DNA of 64,000 nt from an uncultured Robinsoniella sp. (GCA_900540475.1 UQGG01000034.1:1-64000), one strand, 5' to 3'; positions 17,156 to 25,360 are shown, counted from the stretch's first letter. The notes: generated from the letters alone by a model not told the origin. Numbers and translations are program-made.

Positions 17156-17820
17156 TGGAAACATGTAAGATTAAAAACCTTTATAACCTGGAGGAAACGA
17201 TTGCAAAAGATCTGTTTTCAGGAGCGGAATACCCATGGGAAGTTCTTCCGAAAATCAGCAGCTTTATTCTGGAACTTGGCAAATCCCTGAGTGAAGAAGA
17301 ATATGAAAAACGCGGTGAAAATGTGTGGGTGGCTAAATCAGCTAATGTAGCGCCTACCGCTTTTATTAACGGACCGGCAATCATCGGCAAAGATGCAGAA
17401 GTGCGCCACTGTGCATTTATCAGAGGCAATGCTATCGTTGGGGAAGGTGCTGTTGTAGGAAACTCAACCGAACTGAAAAACGTGGTATTATTTAATAAAG
17501 TCCAGGTTCCCCACTACAATTACGTAGGAGATTCCATTCTTGGATACAAATCTCATATGGGAGCAGGTTCCATTACATCAAATGTGAAATCAGATAAAAC
17601 CCTGGTAGTAGTAAAAGACAAAGATCAAAAGATTACCACCGGTCTTAAAAAATTTGGCGCAATGCTGGGTGACAATGTTGAGGTTGGATGTGGTTCTGTC
17701 CTGAATCCGGGCACGGTAGTTGGCAGTAATACCAATATTTATCCGCTGTCTTCTGTGCGTGGGGTAGTGCATGGCGGAAGTATTTATAAGAAGCGTGGGG
17801 AAGTTGCGGAGAAGTTTTAA
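17155..17820 (+). CDS. Left-handed beta-helix (hexapeptide-repeat) protein, UDP-GlcNAc pyrophosphorylase-like
   Basis: A 221-residue protein whose central and C-terminal parts are hexapeptide repeats (for example NVWVAKSANVAPTA, AIIGKDAEVRHCAFI, AIVGEGAVVG). These fold as a left-handed beta-helix, as in acetyltransferases and the C-terminal part of GlmU. The N-terminal nucleotidyltransferase domain of true GlmU is absent, so the common label pyrophosphorylase is likely wrong; it may be an acyltransferase or a nucleotide-sugar-binding protein. It is translationally coupled to the upstream topB (TAATG overlap). Confidence 0.75.
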   Translation: METCKIKNLYNLEETIAKDLFSGAEYPWEVLPKISSFILELGKSLSEEEYEKRGENVWVAKSANVAPTAFINGPAIIGKDAEVRHCAFIRGNAIVGEGAVVGNSTELKNVVLFNKVQVPHYNYVGDSILGYKSHMGAGSITSNVKSDKTLVVVKDKDQKITTGLKKFGAMLGDNVEVGCGSVLNPGTVVGSNTNIYPLSSVRGVVHGGSIYKKRGEVAEKF

Positions 17821-17899
17821 GGCAGCAGGTAATGGGAATATAATAAGCAGACAGAATATTCATACAACACTAAAGTGAATTTTTAAACAGATAATTTTT

Positions 17900-17955
17900 G
17901 AGAGAAGTTTCATTCGTTCTTTTTTATATGAGAACGGATTTACTTCTCTTTTTTG
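17900..17955 (+). terminator. Rho-independent terminator after the beta-helix gene
   Basis: GAGAGAAGT with ACTTCTC and an inner GTTCT/AGAAC, followed by six T. The surrounding gap (17821-18175) holds only this terminator and a hairpin at 18117-18144. Confidence 0.85.
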
Positions 17956-18116
17956 TATCTGTAATGCAGTATTTATAAACCTGACTTGCCTTAAGTATAA
18001 TGATAGGAATATTCTGATTAAACAGTTTTATATATGCTCAGGGATTCTTAATTTATTTTAAGAATTATCCTGTTAGAATATTAAGACATTCAAACTGATT
18101 CTTTGCTAAAATAATG

Positions 18117-18144
18117 ATAGCCTAGACTTCAATGTCCAGGCTAT
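18117..18144 (+). other. Hairpin in the leader of the VanR-like gene
   Basis: ATAGCCTAGAC (18117-18127) pairs with GTCCAGGCTAT (18134-18144). The stem has one mismatch. It lies 31 bp before the start codon with no T tract, so it is more likely an mRNA structure or operator than a terminator. Confidence 0.5.
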
Positions 18145-18175
18145 TCGATTCTAAGCAGAAGGATGATGGGGATAT

Positions 18176-18874
18176 ATGTCAGAGAATATTTTAGTTGTGG
18201 ATGATGAAAGAGAAATTGCAGATCTGGTAGAGGTCTACTTAAAGAATGAGAATTTCAATGTTTACAAGTTTTACTCAGCAAAAGATGCACTGGAATGTAT
18301 TGAATCAGGAAATATTGATCTGGCAATACTGGATGTGATGCTGCCCGATGGAGATGGTTTTGGAATCTGCAGAAAGATCCGGGAAAAGCATAACTATCCG
18401 GTTATCATGCTAACTGCAAAAGAAGATGAGATAGATAAAATTACGGGACTGACCTTAGGGGCAGATGACTATATGACAAAGCCCTTCCGGCCATTGGAAC
18501 TGGTAGCAAGGGTAAAAGCCCAGCTTCGCAGGTTTACGCGCTATAATCAGGGAAGTTATGAAAGTCAGGATAATATGCTGATTGTTTCCGGACTGGAGCT
18601 GAATAAAAGTACCAGGGAATGCATCCTGAATGAAAAGCCGATTTCCCTGACTCCTACTGAGTTTTCCATCCTCTGGATATTATGTGAAAACAAGGGGAAG
18701 GTGGTCAGCGCAGATAAGCTGTTCCAGGAAGTCTGGGGGGATAAATATTTTTCCAACAGTAACAATACAATTATGGTGCATATCAGGCATCTGAGGGAAA
18801 AGATGCAAGATTCCGCCGAGAATCCAAGATATATTAAGACTGTGTGGGGAGTTGGATATCGAATTGAAAAATGA
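18176..18874 (+). CDS. VanR-like OmpR-family response regulator
   Basis: A 232-residue two-component regulator: receiver domain (acidic pocket residues 9-10, phospho-acceptor Asp53 in LAILDVMLPDGDG, Lys in MTKPFRP) followed by an OmpR-type winged helix (residues about 135-232, ending WGVGYRIEK). The receiver is strikingly close to enterococcal VanR, for example EIADLVEVYLKNENFNVY and ITGLTLGADDYMTKPFRPL. VanR controls cell-wall remodelling genes when glycopeptides are present. No vanH, ligase or vanX follows; the nearest downstream target is a D,D-carboxypeptidase. Overlaps the kinase gene by 23 bp. I do not call it vanR because no resistance function is encoded. Confidence 0.9.
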   Translation: MSENILVVDDEREIADLVEVYLKNENFNVYKFYSAKDALECIESGNIDLAILDVMLPDGDGFGICRKIREKHNYPVIMLTAKEDEIDKITGLTLGADDYMTKPFRPLELVARVKAQLRRFTRYNQGSYESQDNMLIVSGLELNKSTRECILNEKPISLTPTEFSILWILCENKGKVVSADKLFQEVWGDKYFSNSNNTIMVHIRHLREKMQDSAENPRYIKTVWGVGYRIEK

Positions 18875-20000
18875 GTTTGGAAGGCTGAAAAGAAAGATTG
18901 TAAAGCAGGTTGTGATAGTGGCAATATTTGCAATCTTAATAGGCGCCTGTCTGCAGTATATGGTCATAGACGGCATCTTGCAGGGACCATTTGCAGAAGG
19001 TTTTGTTGCCTGGTGCCAGAACAGGTTTGACCTGGATTATATGGAGGCTGTGAACATCTATCAGAAAGTGTTCCGCAATACAAAGGATTATCTGATGATG
19101 GGTGGATTTATTATATTATTGTTGATCATATTTTACATTGCCCTCTTGAAATTTACACGCTATTTTGATGAAATCCGACAGGGTATGAAAAAGCTGCTGC
19201 AGGAATCCGAAGAACCTATCCGGCTGTCACCGGAGCTGGATTTTATGGAAGCAGAAATGAATCAGGTCAAAGGAACTTTGAAAAAACGGGCTGATGACGT
19301 ATTTCAGGCAGAGCAGAGAAAAAATTCACTTGTGGTATATTTAGCGCATGATATTAAGACTCCGCTCACCTCAGTAATCGGTTATATGAACCTGATGCTG
19401 GAATTACCGGATATGCCTCCGGAACAGCGTGCCAAGTATATGGAGATTACGTTAGAAAAGGCATACCGGCTGGAACAGCTGATTAATGAATTGTTTGATG
19501 TGACCCGATTTAATATGCAGTCCATTGAACTGGAAAAAGAAGAAATCCATCTGGCATATATGCTGATGCAGATGGCGGAGGAATTTTATCCTGTCTTAAT
19601 GGAGCAGAATAAGCGTGCGCAGGTATTTGCGGACGAAACCCTGTTAATACAGGGAGATCCCAATAAACTGGCAAGGGTGTTTAACAATATTTTAAAGAAT
19701 GCAATTGCCTACAGTTATGAAAATACAATTATAGAAATTAAAGCAGAAAGAATAGAGAGCCATGTGCTGATTACGTTTCGCAACCGTGGAAACCGGATTC
19801 CTTATGAAATGCTCATGAAAATATTCGAACAGTTTTACCGTTTGGATTCAGCCAGATCCAGCAATACGGGAGGTGCAGGTCTAGGGCTTGCCATCGCCAA
19901 AGAAATAGTGCTGGCACATGGAGGCAAAATATATGGGGAGAGTGATGAGAATTATACGTCTTTCTCGGTAGAACTGCCGTTATCAGCTGCGGAAAAATAA
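18852..20000 (+). CDS. VanS-like sensor histidine kinase
   Basis: A 382-residue membrane kinase. Two transmembrane helices (about residues 17-38 and 75-98) enclose a short extracellular loop of about 35 residues. The HisKA domain has the phospho-acceptor His166 in YLAHDIKTPLTSVIGYMN, and HATPase_c carries the N box (NNILKNA) and G boxes (GGAGLGLAIAKEI). Loop size and kinase core resemble VanS. The start is uncertain: TTG at 18852 aligns best with VanS N-termini; TTG at 18864 is the alternative. It overlaps the regulator gene and ends at the terminator at 20005. The signal it detects cannot be read from the sequence. Confidence 0.9.
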   Translation: MDIELKNEFGRLKRKIVKQVVIVAIFAILIGACLQYMVIDGILQGPFAEGFVAWCQNRFDLDYMEAVNIYQKVFRNTKDYLMMGGFIILLLIIFYIALLKFTRYFDEIRQGMKKLLQESEEPIRLSPELDFMEAEMNQVKGTLKKRADDVFQAEQRKNSLVVYLAHDIKTPLTSVIGYMNLMLELPDMPPEQRAKYMEITLEKAYRLEQLINELFDVTRFNMQSIELEKEEIHLAYMLMQMAEEFYPVLMEQNKRAQVFADETLLIQGDPNKLARVFNNILKNAIAYSYENTIIEIKAERIESHVLITFRNRGNRIPYEMLMKIFEQFYRLDSARSSNTGGAGLGLAIAKEIVLAHGGKIYGESDENYTSFSVELPLSAAEK

Positions 20001-20004
20001 AAAC

Positions 20005-20073
20005 AAGAACATTGATACAAAGTAATATCTTGGCAATACCGGGAAGAATCTTTGTATGATGTTCTTATTTTTA
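20005..20073 (+). terminator. Terminator after the VanRS-like pair
   Basis: AAGAACAT and ATACAAAG pair with CTTTGTAT and ATGTTCTT across a loop of about 30 nt, followed by a T-rich run. Confidence 0.8.
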
Positions 20074-20261
20074 TAGAATTGTTTATCATGTCAGAGATAA
20101 TTCTTAAATTTTACTTATAATGCTGTGTAGGAATTCTGAAGTGCAGATAAAAATGCAAAGGAAGATTCAGGGAAATGTTAATAGAGTCCTAAGTCTGGAT
20201 TTACACACTTTTTGAAGCTTGCTGTTACCATAAAAGCAAGAAGAAAATGGAGGTGTAATTC

Positions 20262-21251
20262 ATGAGAAAACGTAGGAGAAGAAGGCGCTACGGCCTGCAG
20301 ATTTTTTGTATGGTGGTGCTTATATTGGTAAGTGCATTTGGAGTAAAAAAATTAACGGAGAACCGGGCTGAGAGCAGTGTTGAGAGCGGGGCGGACAGCG
20401 GCAGAGCTGCGTATACCCCGGACACCATGCAGCTGACCAGCAGCAATGAGGAACCTGGATTGGATATTGATGAAGACAGGCTCTATAGTGCTGCCGCGAT
20501 TCTGGTTGACGTACAGAGCAGGAACATATTGTTTGAAAAACAAAGTGACAGGAGAATTTATCCTGCTTCCCTTACCAAAATTATGACAGCAATAACAGCG
20601 ATTGAGGCCATAGGAGATCTGGATCAGAAAGTGATACTGCAGCCGGACAAGTTTGATGCATTATATGAAGAAGGGGCATCAATGGCGGGGTTTCTCCCTG
20701 GAGAAGAAGTTTCAGCAAGGGATCTGGTCTACGGGGCATTGCTGCCATCCGGGGCGGAATGTTCTATGGGTCTGGCTGACTTTGCCGCAGGAAGTGAATC
20801 GGCTTTTGTAGACATGATGAATCAGAAGGCATCCGGATATGGGATGACCGGTACGCATTTTACCAATACAACCGGATTACATGATGCGGATCATTATTCC
20901 ACGGTTAAAGATATCGCTATATTGCTGGAATATGCTCTGGAAAATGTAGACTTCCGTACTGTGTTTACATCTTTTGTACATTCCATACCGGAAACGAATC
21001 TGCATCCGGAGGGAATCACCTTTTACAGTACCCTGGCACCGTTTGTGGAACAGGAAGCAATCAATGGCGGAGAGATAGAGGGAGGAAAAACAGGTTTTAC
21101 GGATGAGGCAGGGCTTTGTCTGGCAAGTCTGGCTAATATCAATGGCAGAGAATATATTCTGGTTACGGCAGGAGCCGAAGGAAACCATGAGACCGATCCC
21201 TATCATGTAGAAGATGCCCGTTTTATCTATAATCAGCTGGGAGGGATATAA
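20262..21251 (+). CDS. D-alanyl-D-alanine carboxypeptidase, S11 serine type, with altered SxN motif
   Basis: A 329-residue membrane-anchored penicillin-binding protein. A very basic N-terminus (MRKRRRRRRYG) precedes one transmembrane helix, then a low-complexity Ser/Glu linker. The catalytic motifs are SLTK (Ser103, Lys106), SGA (163-165) in place of the usual SGN, and KTG (276-278). It lacks the C-terminal beta domain of DacA/DacF. The enzyme would trim the last D-Ala from peptidoglycan stem peptides. It lies just after the VanRS-like pair, though behind a terminator, with a strong GGAGGTG site; joint control with the pair is plausible but not shown. Confidence 0.85.
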   Translation: MRKRRRRRRYGLQIFCMVVLILVSAFGVKKLTENRAESSVESGADSGRAAYTPDTMQLTSSNEEPGLDIDEDRLYSAAAILVDVQSRNILFEKQSDRRIYPASLTKIMTAITAIEAIGDLDQKVILQPDKFDALYEEGASMAGFLPGEEVSARDLVYGALLPSGAECSMGLADFAAGSESAFVDMMNQKASGYGMTGTHFTNTTGLHDADHYSTVKDIAILLEYALENVDFRTVFTSFVHSIPETNLHPEGITFYSTLAPFVEQEAINGGEIEGGKTGFTDEAGLCLASLANINGREYILVTAGAEGNHETDPYHVEDARFIYNQLGGI

Positions 21252-21322
21252 ATAAATGGTAAGAGATGAGATTCACAGACAGTTCCAAATCCGGTCCTTT
21301 TCTTTAAAATTATAAAAAACAA

Positions 21323-21351
21323 TTGACAATAAGCGCAGATTGATATATGAT
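21323..21351 (+). promoter_or_regulatory. Strong orphan promoter upstream of recA
   Basis: TTGACA (21323-21328), 17-bp spacer, TATGAT (21346-21351). It lies more than 200 bp upstream of recA and upstream of recA's own promoter. No protein gene of credible size starts behind it. Confidence 0.65.
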
Positions 21352-21357
21352 ATGAGA

Positions 21358-21421
21358 ATATTCTTTTGTGATACAAACGAAAATCACAAATTCTTATTAT
21401 CAACGGCATTTCGCCGATTTT
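21358..21421 (+). ncRNA. Candidate short structured transcript upstream of recA
   Basis: The predicted transcript from the promoter at 21323 begins near 21358. It contains the hairpin TTTGTGAT (21365-21372) with ATCACAAA (21383-21390), then a short CGGC/GCCG stem followed by ATTTT (21404-21420) that could act as a weak terminator. It may be a small RNA or a leader of an extended recA mRNA. The remaining gap holds no ORF beyond ATG GTT TAG at 21460. Confidence 0.35.
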
Positions 21422-21485
21422 CACAGTGTATATCAATTATAGAAAAAGGGGTGGCGCTTATGGTTTAGATTGTTTTAAATAATGG

Positions 21486-21514
21486 TTGACATTTTGTCCG
21501 AAATATAATAGTAT
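21486..21514 (+). promoter_or_regulatory. Promoter of recA
   Basis: TTGACA (21486-21491), 17-bp spacer, TAGTAT (21509-21514). Start of transcription would fall at or just before the LexA-like box. Confidence 0.8.
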
Positions 21515-21526
21515 GGGTATAGAAAA

Positions 21527-21540
21527 CGAACATAAGTTTG
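21527..21540 (+). promoter_or_regulatory. LexA-type SOS box in front of recA
   Basis: CGAACATAAGTTTG fits the Gram-positive SOS consensus CGAACRNRYGTTYC in both half-sites with small deviations. It overlaps the expected transcription start region of recA, where bound LexA would block transcription. Confidence 0.75.
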
Positions 21541-21562
21541 CAAATTAAAGGAGATATATATT

Positions 21563-22609
21563 ATGGGTCAGCAGGAAGATAGATTAAAAGCCCTTGATGC
21601 GGCAATTGGTAAGATTGAGAAAGACTTTGGTAAAGGGGCTATCATGAAGTTGGGAGAGTCCGGCGTAAATATGAATGTAGAGACGATTCCAACCGGTTCT
21701 CTGAGTCTGGATATTGCACTTGGATTAGGCGGGATTCCAAAGGGAAGAATCGTTGAGGTATATGGACCGGAGTCCAGTGGTAAAACCACAGTTGCGTTAC
21801 ATATGGTTGCAGAAGTTCAGAAAATAGGCGGTATAGCAGGATTTATTGATGCAGAACATGCATTAGATCCTGCATATGCTAAAAATATAGGTGTTGATAT
21901 TGACAATTTATACATTTCACAGCCGGATAACGGAGAGCAGGCGCTGGAAATTACAGAGACCATGGTACGTTCCGGAGCAGTTGATATTATTATTGTCGAT
22001 TCCGTTGCTGCATTGGTACCGAAGGCAGAAATCGATGGTGATATGGGAGACAGCCACGTTGGTCTGCAGGCTCGTCTGATGTCACAGGCACTTCGTAAAT
22101 TAACTGCAGTAATCAGTAAATCAAATTGTATTGTAATCTTTATCAACCAGCTTCGTGAAAAAGTCGGCGTTATGTTTGGAAGTCCCGAGACAACCACCGG
22201 CGGACGTGCATTAAAGTTCTATTCCTCCATTCGTTTGGATGTACGAAGAATTGAAGCTTTAAAGCAGAGCGGAGAAGTAGTTGGTAACAGAACACGTATT
22301 AAAGTAGTAAAGAATAAGATCGCACCTCCTTTCAAAGAAGCTGAATTTGATATCATGTTTGGACAGGGAATATCAAAAGAAGGAGATGTTCTGGATTTGG
22401 CTGCAAATCTGGGAATTGTAAATAAGAGTGGTGCATGGTATGCATATAATGATGCCAAGATTGGTCAGGGCCGTGAAAATTCCAAGACTTATTTAAAAGA
22501 AAATCAGGATATTCTTGCAGAAATTGAACAAAAAGTAAGAGTAAATTATGGATTGGCTGAAGGTTCCGAGGAGGAAGTACCGGTTAAGGAAGAGATTACT
22601 GAGGAATAA
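21563..22609 (+). CDS. recA: Recombinase RecA
   Basis: Homologous recombination and SOS coprotease ATPase, 348 residues, normal length. Walker A GPESSGKTT (about residues 68-76), Walker B IIIVDSVAAL, loop 2 region IFINQLREKVGVMFGSPETTTGGRALKFY and an acidic C-terminus are all present. The ribosome-binding site AAAGGAGATATA is strong. Regulated by a LexA-like box upstream; recX follows 76 bp downstream as in many Firmicutes. No intein or other insertion is seen. Confidence 0.98.
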   Translation: MGQQEDRLKALDAAIGKIEKDFGKGAIMKLGESGVNMNVETIPTGSLSLDIALGLGGIPKGRIVEVYGPESSGKTTVALHMVAEVQKIGGIAGFIDAEHALDPAYAKNIGVDIDNLYISQPDNGEQALEITETMVRSGAVDIIIVDSVAALVPKAEIDGDMGDSHVGLQARLMSQALRKLTAVISKSNCIVIFINQLREKVGVMFGSPETTTGGRALKFYSSIRLDVRRIEALKQSGEVVGNRTRIKVVKNKIAPPFKEAEFDIMFGQGISKEGDVLDLAANLGIVNKSGAWYAYNDAKIGQGRENSKTYLKENQDILAEIEQKVRVNYGLAEGSEEEVPVKEEITEE

Positions 22610-22611
22610 GT

Positions 22612-22685
22612 GTGAAAGAAAATCGCTTTCAAACTACTAATTAAGGAATAGCGCAAACTAGCTTGTGCTACTCAGGGGAATAAAG
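22612..22685 (+). repeat. Intergenic repeat family A, copy 1 (before recX)
   Basis: About 74 nt made of hairpin 1 (GAAAG...CTTTC), hairpin 2 (TAGCGCAAACTAGCTTGTGCTA), and the tail CAGGGGAATAA that acts as the ribosome-binding site of recX. Closely related copies are at 60335-60407, 61222-61300 and a shortened one at 42449-42493. Confidence 0.8.
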
Positions 22686-23294
22686 ATGATTATTACGAAT
22701 ATAGAGGCGGTTACAAAAGCAAAAAGCCGCGTATATATCGATGAGCAGCTTGCATTTGTGTTATACAAAGGCGAGCTGTCTCGTTATAAGATTAAAAAAG
22801 ATAAAGAAATCAGCGATGAGACTTATCGAGAAATTATCGAAGAAGTGCTGACCAAAAGAGCAAAGGTCAGATGCATTTATTTACTGAAATCCATGGATCG
22901 GACAGAGTACCAGCTTCGTACGAAGTTAAAACAGGGCGGTTACCCTGACGAAGCCATTGATGGGGCAATCGACTATGTAAAGAATCTGCATTATATAGAT
23001 GATAACCGTTATGCGCAGTACTATATAGACGGAAGGACCGGAAGTAAGAGCAAGCAGCAAATCACACAGGACTTGCTGCGAAGAGGAATTTCCAAAGAAC
23101 TGATTCAAAGTATCTATGAGCAGAAGGAGCCGGAAGACGAGACAGAGCAGATCCGTAAATGGGTGGAAAAGAAAAGAGTAGACTTAGAAACAGCAGATTC
23201 CAAAGAGATTAACAGGCTTTATGGATTCTTAATGAGAAAAGGTTTCCAAGCCAGTGATATCAGTAGAGTAATCCGTGGAAGAGAATATGATTAG
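22686..23294 (+). CDS. recX: RecA modulator RecX
   Basis: A 202-residue RecX protein, which binds the RecA filament and tunes its activity. The ATG at 22686 is chosen because AGGGG stands 6 bp before it; an in-frame GTG at 22665 would add seven residues coded by the repeat. The family pattern of three-helix repeats is visible: LTKRAKVRCIYLLKSMDRTEYQLRTKLKQGG, the DDNRYAQYYI segment, and RRGISKELIQ. Downstream of recA and probably in the same transcript, with its translation supplied by the repeat. Confidence 0.92.
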   Translation: MIITNIEAVTKAKSRVYIDEQLAFVLYKGELSRYKIKKDKEISDETYREIIEEVLTKRAKVRCIYLLKSMDRTEYQLRTKLKQGGYPDEAIDGAIDYVKNLHYIDDNRYAQYYIDGRTGSKSKQQITQDLLRRGISKELIQSIYEQKEPEDETEQIRKWVEKKRVDLETADSKEINRLYGFLMRKGFQASDISRVIRGREYD

Positions 23295-23317
23295 AGACCG
23301 TTACACAGCGGTCTTTC
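23295..23317 (+). terminator. Weak terminator after recX
   Basis: AGACCG with CGGTCT, loop TTACACAG, followed by TTTCATT. It starts one base after the recX stop. Confidence 0.6.
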
Positions 23318-23385
23318 ATTGTGTTTCGGGATTTTTTTACAGGTATCATTTACTGAAATTATCCAGAAATTTTTGGAAATTTTTC

Positions 23386-23413
23386 TTGATTTTTAAATAA
23401 TTCGTGCTATACT
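23386..23413 (+). promoter_or_regulatory. Promoter of tRNA-Gly
   Basis: TTGATT (23386-23391), 16-bp spacer, TATACT (23408-23413), ending 8 bp before the mature tRNA. Confidence 0.7.
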
Positions 23414-23421
23414 AGTCATAT

Positions 23422-23492
23422 GCAGATATGGTTCATCGGTAGAACGTTGGCTTCCCAAGCCGAAGAGGGGGGTTCGACTCCCCTTATCTGCT
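23422..23492 (+). tRNA. tRNA-Gly (anticodon CCC)
   Basis: A 71-nt cloverleaf. The acceptor arms GCAGATA and TATCTGC pair fully with discriminator T, as usual for tRNA-Gly. The anticodon loop TTCCCAA gives anticodon CCC (reads GGG). D-arm GTTC/GAAC and the T-arm GGGGG-TTCGACT-CCCC are present. CCA is not encoded. It is transcribed alone between recX and rny. Confidence 0.95.
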
Positions 23493-23496
23493 CACA

Positions 23497-23525
23497 AAAG
23501 TGCCTGATTTACAGGCGCTTTTTTT
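23497..23525 (+). terminator. Terminator of the tRNA-Gly transcript
   Basis: AAGTGCCTG with CAGGCGCTT, loop ATTTA, followed by seven T. Confidence 0.92.
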
Positions 23526-23636
23526 CGTTTGTGTCGCAATTTACCGGAAAAAATCGCTAGAAAATCCTGTCAAAATAGTAGTTTTTAAATCAAAAAAAGA
23601 AATTTGGTCAATGTTATAAGGTTTCTATGTTTTATG

Positions 23637-23665
23637 TTGACTTCTTTGTGAAAATAGTATAAAAT
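23637..23665 (+). promoter_or_regulatory. Promoter of rny
   Basis: TTGACT (23637-23642), 17-bp spacer, TAAAAT (23660-23665). Confidence 0.7.
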
Positions 23666-23712
23666 TAGTATGTTGTATTTGTACAATGAAAATTAAATAA
23701 GGAGGTGCTCCT

Positions 23713-25266
23713 GTGCCGAGTGCAATGTGGTTTGTCATTGCTGTTGTAATCATAGTGATTATAGCTATTATTACTTGGTTTGCTGCGATTTCATATAGAA
23801 AGAAAATTGTCGAAGAAAAGATCGGCAGTGCAGACGAGAAAGCAAGAAAAATAATAGATGATGCATTAAAAGTTGCGGAGACGAAGAAACGGGAAGCTTT
23901 ACTTGAGGCCAAAGAAGAGTCATTAAAGACGAAAAATGAACTCGACAAAGAAACAAAAGAGCGAAGAGCAGAGTTACAGCGTTATGAGAAAAGAGTACTG
24001 TCAAAGGAAGAATCTATTGACAAGAAAGCGGATGCAATTGAACGCAGAGAATCAGGATTAACAGCAAAAGAAGAAGAGTTAAAGAAAAAGAGTGTTGAAA
24101 TTGAAAAGATTGGTGAAAAGAGAGTACAGGAACTGGAAAGAATCTCAGGCCTAACCTCCGAACAAGCAAAAGATTATCTTTTAAAAACTGTTGAAGATGA
24201 AGTAAAGAGCGATACAGCCCGTATGATTAAAGAAATGGAATGTAGAGCGAAAGAAGAAGCGAACAAAAAAGCAAAAGAGTACATTGTCACAGCCATTCAA
24301 AAATGCGCTGCAGACCACGTAGCAGAGACCACAATCTCTGTAGTACAACTTCCGAATGATGAAATGAAAGGAAGAATCATTGGTAGAGAGGGAAGAAATA
24401 TTCGTACCTTAGAAACTTTGACCGGTGTGGATTTGATTATCGATGATACACCAGAAGCAGTAATTTTATCAGGCTTTGATCCAATTAGAAGAGAAGTTGC
24501 AAGAATAGCACTTGAAAAATTAATTGTAGACGGAAGAATACATCCGGCTAGAATTGAAGAAATGGTAGAAAAAGCACAAAAAGAAGTAGAAGCAATGATT
24601 CGCGAAGAAGGTGAATCGGCAACACTTGAGGTTGGTGTACATGGTATCCATCCTGAGTTAGTACGTTTACTTGGAAGAATGAAATTTAGAACCAGCTATG
24701 GCCAGAATGCTTTGAAGCACTCCATAGAAGTGGCACAATTGTCAGGTCTATTAGCAGGAGAAATCGGCGTAGATGTCAGAATGGCAAAACGCGCAGGTTT
24801 ATTGCATGACATTGGTAAATCCATTGACCATGAAATCGAAGGTTCTCATATTCAGATTGGTGCAGACTTATGTAAGAAGTATAAAGAGTCCGCAACCGTT
24901 ATCAATGCAGTAGAATCTCATCATGGCGATGTAGAACCGGAATCCTTGATTGCATGTATTGTACAAGCAGCAGATACTATTTCTGCAGCACGTCCGGGTG
25001 CAAGAAGAGAGACTCTGGAAACATATACAAACAGATTAAAACAGTTAGAGGATATTACAAATACCTTCAAAGGGGTAGATAAGTCTTTTGCAATTCAAGC
25101 GGGTAGAGAGATTCGCGTAATGGTAGTTCCAGACGTAATCAGTGATAACGACATGGTTCTGTTAGCAAGAGATATTTCAAAACAGATCGAAGCTGAATTG
25201 GAATATCCGGGACAGATTAAAGTCAGCGTTATACGTGAAAGTCGTGTAGTTGATTATGCAAAATAG
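23713..25266 (+). CDS. rny: Ribonuclease Y
   Basis: Membrane-anchored endoribonuclease that starts mRNA decay in Firmicutes, 517 residues, normal length. It starts at GTG 23713 behind a perfect GGAGGTGCTCCT site. Order of domains: N-terminal transmembrane helix (about residues 5-26), long Lys/Glu-rich coiled coil (30-200), KH RNA-binding domain (MKGRIIGREGRNIRTLE, about 217), and HD phosphohydrolase domain (LLHDIGKSIDHE with HD metal ligands, about 358). It is monocistronic with its own promoter and terminator. Confidence 0.97.
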   Translation: MPSAMWFVIAVVIIVIIAIITWFAAISYRKKIVEEKIGSADEKARKIIDDALKVAETKKREALLEAKEESLKTKNELDKETKERRAELQRYEKRVLSKEESIDKKADAIERRESGLTAKEEELKKKSVEIEKIGEKRVQELERISGLTSEQAKDYLLKTVEDEVKSDTARMIKEMECRAKEEANKKAKEYIVTAIQKCAADHVAETTISVVQLPNDEMKGRIIGREGRNIRTLETLTGVDLIIDDTPEAVILSGFDPIRREVARIALEKLIVDGRIHPARIEEMVEKAQKEVEAMIREEGESATLEVGVHGIHPELVRLLGRMKFRTSYGQNALKHSIEVAQLSGLLAGEIGVDVRMAKRAGLLHDIGKSIDHEIEGSHIQIGADLCKKYKESATVINAVESHHGDVEPESLIACIVQAADTISAARPGARRETLETYTNRLKQLEDITNTFKGVDKSFAIQAGREIRVMVVPDVISDNDMVLLARDISKQIEAELEYPGQIKVSVIRESRVVDYAK

Positions 25267-25360
25267 GAATCCTGTAAAGCTGCAATAGCAGTGTAGAATA
25301 CAGTGTATTCCGGATATAAAAGAAGTACGATTACTTATTAATCTATGTAGTTATTATATA

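Noticed and set aside
17155..17820. Full GlmU (UDP-GlcNAc pyrophosphorylase/acetyltransferase)
   Set aside because: Only the left-handed beta-helix part is present; the nucleotidyltransferase domain is missing.
18176..21251. Complete vancomycin-resistance cluster
   Set aside because: No D-Ala-D-Lac or D-Ala-D-Ser ligase, vanH, vanX or vanT gene is present.
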